Positions 5,876 through 8,527 of a DNA stretch of 8,527 bases are shown here, one piece after another (the first letter of the stretch is position 1; each line of letters opens with the position of its first letter). The translations under genes and the position numbers were made by a program. Under the pieces are notes generated by a model. That model was not told the DNA's origin. It did not search any database and saw only the letters and a list, made by a program, of their open reading frames with translations. The stretch comes from Clostridia bacterium. GTDB taxonomy: Bacteria > Bacillota > Clostridia > Clostridiales > Clostridiaceae. Where the stretch lies: assembly GCA_009930125.1 (NCBI GenBank), contig RZYZ01000087.1:1-8527 (forward strand), in the 5' to 3' direction.

Positions 5876-6853
5876 TTACTTGAAGGTCACCAGAACTCGC
5901 CCTGTACCATTGGATTCAAGAAGCAGCTCCTCTTTCAGATCTTCAAATGCGACTTCCTTATAGATGACACGGTCCAGATTCTCCAGTTTCCATTTACGAG
6001 CCATCTTATTGAACAGCTCCATTTTTCTTTCTCTGGTCACATAGACGGAATCTATTCCCTGAAGACTGATTCCTCGCAGGATAAATGGAAACACTGTTGT
6101 ACTGAATTTAATGCCGGACAGATTTCCACTGACAGCCAGAGTACTTCCGTATCGAATCTCAGTCAGCAGATTCCCTGTAGCCTCACCACCAGTGGCGTCT
6201 ATGACCCCATCCCACCTTTCCTTGGATAAGGGTTTTCTCTTTTCGAGAAGTGTCTCAAACAAGATCACTTGATGCGCCCCCAAAGACCTCAGATATGCTT
6301 CATTGTCAAGGCTTCTCGTGGCTGCGGTGACCTTTGCTCCAAGGCTATTCAGAAGCATGATGGCAAAGGATGACACGCCACCGGTCCCTCCCGTGACTAG
6401 AATCTCCCGGTTCGCAAGTTCCTCTCCTCTGGAGACAGCATCCACCGACAATGCAGCTGTAAAGCCCGCAGTTCCGATCTGCATCACTTCCTTCAAAGAC
6501 AACCCTTCCGGAACGATGCAGAGATCCTCCTCTTTCACAATCACATACTCGGAAAACCCTCCATCCCGATCTGTCCCATATCCAAGACCTGTGACGAACA
6601 CCTCATCTCCTACAACGAACTGAGATGAACCTGATTCTTCCACATTCCCTGAAAAATCAATTCCAGGCACTATAGGATATCTTCGTATGACCTTACTTTC
6701 GGGCTTCATTGCCAGGCGATCTTTGAAATTGATTCCCGAAAAAGCGGTCTTTACACGCACTTCCCCTTTTTCCAGTGGTTTCCTGTCTGCATCCAGATAT
6801 TCTGCTGTTAACTTATCCTCTATGAGATTCAGAATCAGCGCTTTATTTTTCAT
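5876..6853 (-). CDS. YhdH/AcuI-family NADPH-dependent oxidoreductase (MDR superfamily)
   Basis: A 325-residue zinc-free medium-chain dehydrogenase/reductase of the YhdH/YhfP quinone-oxidoreductase type. E. coli YhdH (AcuI, about 324 residues) reduces acrylyl-CoA to propionyl-CoA with NADPH, but the substrate of this copy is unknown. Visible family landmarks: SGINFKDRLA (39-48), YPIVPGIDFSG (59-69), IGTAGFTAAL (126-135), the Rossmann dinucleotide loop VTGGTGGVSSFA (153-164), and FPFILRGISLQGIDSV (255-270), characteristic of the YhdH subgroup. Start supported by GGAGGA 7 bases upstream. It lies just downstream of an intrinsic terminator, so it likely has its own promoter; a TATAAT at 6908-6913 is a candidate -10. 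It sits where Firmicutes usually keep phoH, with no obvious functional link to pgpH. Confidence 0.88.
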   Translation of the reverse strand: MKNKALILNLIEDKLTAEYLDADRKPLEKGEVRVKTAFSGINFKDRLAMKPESKVIRRYPIVPGIDFSGNVEESGSSQFVVGDEVFVTGLGYGTDRDGGFSEYVIVKEEDLCIVPEGLSLKEVMQIGTAGFTAALSVDAVSRGEELANREILVTGGTGGVSSFAIMLLNSLGAKVTAATRSLDNEAYLRSLGAHQVILFETLLEKRKPLSKERWDGVIDATGGEATGNLLTEIRYGSTLAVSGNLSGIKFSTTVFPFILRGISLQGIDSVYVTRERKMELFNKMARKWKLENLDRVIYKEVAFEDLKEELLLESNGTGRVLVTFK

Positions 6854-6879
6854 AAGTATTCCTCCATTTCACTCGACAT

Positions 6880-6922
6880 AAAAAAACCGAGCTATAAACA
6901 TTACCTTATTATAACCCGATTT
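6880..6922 (-). terminator. Intrinsic terminator of the membrane-protein gene
   Basis: On the minus strand the arm AAATCGGGTTATAA (6909-6922) pairs over 14 bases, three of them G-U, with TTATAGCTCGGTTT (6884-6897). The loop is 11 bases and a run of seven T follows (6880-6886, partly inside the stem). It starts 7 bases after the stop of the two-span membrane protein, so it ends that unit before the oxidoreductase gene. Its 5' arm and loop also contain a TATAAT box. Confidence 0.8.
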
Positions 6923-6928
6923 CCTATT

Positions 6929-7456
6929 CTATACTCTGTTTTCTTTTTCCGTCAGCTCATAGGATTCTCTCATCAGACTTTTCCCCCTCTGCCTTCTTTT
7001 ATGGTCGATGTAGAAAAGCAGGTAGTAGAGAATCGTTGCCGATAGGATCACCATGGTGACCTCGAACAATATTGAAATCAGCCTCACCGGCCTGTCATAG
7101 ATTTCATGAATCTCAAGGACTCTATCAGATAAAAGCTCCATCCTGAAGTTCTCAGGCATTGGGATTTCTTTGAATTCCTCTTCGATGCCACCTATGGCAT
7201 TCAGTGGCGACAGTTCATTCTTCATCAGCAGATCAATGGCAATCAGTGTTTCCATGGAATAACCTGAACGAATAGATGCGCTTTCCAGATTTCTCAGATT
7301 GACCAGATCATACATTGGATAGTCTCTTAGAATCTGATACGACATGATTCTAGGATAAGCCCCATATTCTTTGGGCAAAGCAAACGGGACGATAACAATT
7401 CTTATGAGCAGTACTATGATCAACGCCAGAATATTCAAGCCGTATTTTCTCCACAT
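6929..7456 (-). CDS. Unrecognised protein with two membrane spans
   Basis: I do not recognise this 175-residue protein. It has a hydrophobic helix at about 7-27 after a short basic start (MWRKYG) and a second at about 126-150 followed by a strongly basic stretch HKRRQRGK (152-159). By the positive-inside rule both ends should be cytoplasmic and the 28-125 segment extracytoplasmic. That middle part is rich in Leu, Glu, Pro and Tyr, without cysteine or a known catalytic motif, and may be a small sensor or binding domain. The frame begins with GTG at 7462, but the strong AGGGGGA SD abuts that codon and is spaced about 7 bases from the ATG at 7456, so I chose 7456. It is monocistronic, with a promoter at 7484-7512 and a terminator at 6880-6922. 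Function unknown; a real gene, given its signals and membrane topology. Confidence 0.8.
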   Translation of the reverse strand: MWRKYGLNILALIIVLLIRIVIVPFALPKEYGAYPRIMSYQILRDYPMYDLVNLRNLESASIRSGYSMETLIAIDLLMKNELSPLNAIGGIEEEFKEIPMPENFRMELLSDRVLEIHEIYDRPVRLISILFEVTMVILSATILYYLLFYIDHKRRQRGKSLMRESYELTEKENRV

Positions 7457-7483
7457 GAACACTCCCCCTTTTATCCTATCTTC

Positions 7484-7512
7484 ATCTTACTTTATTGTGT
7501 AATATATATCAA
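7484..7512 (-). promoter_or_regulatory. Promoter of the two-span membrane protein gene
   Basis: Minus-strand TTGATA (7507-7512; 5 of 6) and TAAGAT (7484-7489; 4 of 6) are separated by exactly 17 bases, in an AT-rich context. Initiation near 7477 gives a leader of about 20 bases ending in the AGGGGGA SD. The roughly 160 bases further upstream, to the yqeY terminator, contain nothing else I can assign. Confidence 0.5.
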
Positions 7513-7670
7513 TACATGGCTTTCGACCTTTTCTACAGAAGAGTATACTGGGAAGAAGTACAGTCTACAGAAATGAAACCCCCTTGAACAGCACACCGCC
7601 TGTCTACTTAATCACAGAGGTTTTAGGAACCGGGTATAACAGGATCCAAAAGAGCAGATTCCGGGCACTG

Positions 7671-7711
7671 AAAAAAACTCATCCTGTTCCTTTCGGATAC
7701 AAGATGAGTTT
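7671..7711 (-). terminator. Intrinsic terminator of rpsU-yqeY
   Basis: Minus-strand stem: AAACTCATC (7703-7711) pairs perfectly with GATGAGTTT (7675-7683). The helix continues inward, after a mismatch, with TGT/ACA and TCC/GGA around a small loop. A run of seven T (7671-7677) follows, partly inside the stem. It begins 3 bases beyond the yqeY stop codon. Confidence 0.9.
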
Positions 7712-7714
7712 ATT

Positions 7715-8161
7715 CTACTTCGTTAAATAATTCTTCACCAAAGTGCTCACAAGTTTACCGTCTGCCTTACCTGTGGTAAGCGGTTTGAGTGCTGCCATGA
7801 GTTTCCCCATGTCTTTCATGTTATTTGCGCCTATTTCTTTAGCTGTATTCTCAACCAATTCAATTATTTCTTCTTCTTTTAACTGCTTTGGTAGATAACT
7901 CAATAAAGTTTCTATTTCAAATCTGCTTTGTTCAACCAGGTCACTTCTGTTCCCTTTTTCAAACTCCGCTACAGCATCTCTTCTCATTTTCACTTCTCTG
8001 GCGATTATCTCTATGATTCTGTCTTCAGACAACTCGGATTTTGCTTCTTTTTCAGCATAAAGTATAGCAGATTTAGCCATGCTTAATACACTGGCCTTCT
8101 CTTTGTCTTTACTTTTCAGCGCATTCTTCCAGTCAGCCTGAATCTGTTCCTTGATCGTCAT
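7715..8161 (-). CDS. yqeY: GatB/YqeY domain protein
   Basis: A 148-residue protein of the YqeY family, which resembles the C-terminal tRNA-binding domain of the GatB amidotransferase subunit. The cellular role is not firmly established; association with tRNA or translation is inferred from the fold and from linkage to rpsU. Recognisable parts: a helical N-terminus, REVKMRRDAVAEFEKGNRSDLV (about 75-96), a conserved LLSYLPKQLKEEEI (about 106-119), and the C-terminal MGKLMAALKPLTTGKADGKLVSTLV segment where conserved Gly-Lys residues cluster. Length equals the B. subtilis protein. The frame can begin at GTG 8167, but the AGAAGG SD is correctly placed for the ATG at 8161. It follows rpsU by 23 bases and ends at a strong terminator. 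Confidence 0.93.
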   Translation of the reverse strand: MTIKEQIQADWKNALKSKDKEKASVLSMAKSAILYAEKEAKSELSEDRIIEIIAREVKMRRDAVAEFEKGNRSDLVEQSRFEIETLLSYLPKQLKEEEIIELVENTAKEIGANNMKDMGKLMAALKPLTTGKADGKLVSTLVKNYLTK

Positions 8162-8184
8162 GATCACACCTTCTTCAATAGCTA

Positions 8185-8361
8185 CTATTTGAACTTTCTC
8201 TTTCTCGCAGCTTCTGATTTAAGCTTCTTCTTCACGCTTGGCTTTTCATAATGTTCTCTCTTTCTTACTTCACCAAGAATTCCTGATCTGGCACATTTCT
8301 TCTTGAATCTTCTAAGAGCATTCTCTAGTGATTCATTTTCTCCAACTTTGATTTCTGACAT
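8185..8361 (-). CDS. rpsU: Small ribosomal subunit protein bS21
   Basis: A 58-residue basic protein, the normal bacterial length, located on the 30S platform near the mRNA exit and anti-SD region. The translation starts MSEIKVGENESLENALRRFK, continues through KKCARSGILGEVRKREHYEK and ends in a Lys/Arg tail closing RKRKFK, which is diagnostic of bS21. The start has a very strong GGAGGGAGGG SD. An ATG four bases upstream (8363-8365) is in another frame. It ends with tandem TAG TAG stops. First gene of a two-gene operon with yqeY, as in many Firmicutes. Confidence 0.97.
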   Translation of the reverse strand: MSEIKVGENESLENALRRFKKKCARSGILGEVRKREHYEKPSVKKKLKSEAARKRKFK

Positions 8362-8428
8362 TCATTATCCCTCCCTCCGCTAGTTAAAAATATAAATATC
8401 AGCCTTAGTGCAAAATAACACACTGATA

Positions 8429-8457
8429 ATTATAGTATAAAATCAATCATCAGTCAA
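8429..8457 (-). promoter_or_regulatory. Promoter of rpsU-yqeY
   Basis: Minus-strand TTGACT (8452-8457; 5 of 6) and a perfect TATAAT (8429-8434) separated by 17 bases: a strong sigma-A-type promoter. Its -35 lies 4 bases beyond the stop codon of the upstream histidine-triad gene. Transcription would begin near 8422, leaving a leader of about 60 bases with an AT-rich segment before the SD. Confidence 0.85.
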
Positions 8458-8461
8458 TGTT

Positions 8462-8527
8462 TTAGCCTGGTGGCCATGATAAACTTCTTCCACCCAGAAG
8501 ATGGAAGTGCAAATGCCCTACTGACTG
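8462..8527 (-). CDS. hinT: Histidine-triad (HIT/HinT) protein, C-terminal end, cut by window edge
   Basis: The last 21 codons of a gene entering from the right edge. The translation QSVGHLHFHLLGGRSLSWPP, then Gly and stop, contains the complete histidine triad HxHxH followed by two hydrophobic residues and the GGR...WPPG terminus typical of the HinT branch. These are purine nucleoside phosphoramidase / AMP-lysine hydrolases in the cytosol. The rest of the protein lies outside the window. No intrinsic terminator is evident after it; the rpsU promoter begins almost at once, so some read-through into rpsU is likely. The gene symbol rests on this short but very characteristic tail. Confidence 0.85.
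   Translation of the reverse strand, partial: QSVGHLHFHLLGGRSLSWPPG

Noticed and set aside
8397..8428. Hairpin TATCAG/CTGATA in the rpsU leader as an autoregulatory structure
   Set aside because: The 5' arm lies directly next to the -10 box, upstream of the expected transcription start near 8422, so it should not be in the RNA.

Overview
The window reads almost entirely on the minus strand and looks like a chromosomal housekeeping segment of a low- to mid-GC Bacillota, most likely Clostridia. The evidence is the block pgpH-ybeY-dgkA-cdd-era-recO, which follows the classic Firmicutes order (Bacillus subtilis yqfF-ybeY-dgkA-cdd-era-recO), plus the pair rpsU-yqeY and good Shine-Dalgarno (SD) sites. 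Trp is encoded by TGG and TGA serves as a stop, so the standard bacterial code applies. Two clade-level traits stand out: DgkA is fused to a PAP2 phosphatase domain, and RecO is short and lacks its zinc finger. No species can be named from the sequence alone.

In transcription order (high to low coordinates): the window opens with the last 21 residues of a histidine-triad protein (8462-8527). A near-consensus promoter follows, driving rpsU (8185-8361) and yqeY (7715-8161), and this unit is closed by a strong intrinsic terminator (7671-7711). Next comes a separate gene for an unrecognised two-span membrane protein (6929-7456) with its own promoter and its own terminator (6880-6922). A YhdH/AcuI-type quinone oxidoreductase (5876-6853) follows. 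After a 128-base gap with a weak candidate promoter comes the compact operon pgpH (3690-5747), ybeY (3185-3688), dgkA-PAP2 (2471-3172), cdd (2006-2425), era (1126-2013) and recO (482-1126). Its genes are separated by 1, 12 and 45 bases and then overlap by 8 and 1 bases.

The operon joins a cyclic-di-AMP phosphodiesterase, late 16S rRNA maturation (YbeY and Era), lipid-carrier phosphorylation and dephosphorylation (DgkA-PAP2), pyrimidine salvage (Cdd) and recombinational repair (RecO). The phoH gene that commonly precedes pgpH is absent, as are yqfC/yqfD; the membrane protein and the oxidoreductase occupy that position.

Downstream of recO the sequence changes character. A 361-base repeat- and palindrome-rich gap (121-481) holds four perfect copies of a 12-base tandem repeat, several inverted repeats, a strong SD followed by a 12-codon ORF, and a good extended -10 promoter. 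This leads into the N-terminus of a TnpB-type protein (IS200/IS605 OrfB, an RNA-guided nuclease family) that runs off the left edge. This accessory end is the most interesting part; the rest is largely conventional. No rRNA, tRNA, CRISPR array or known riboswitch was recognised.
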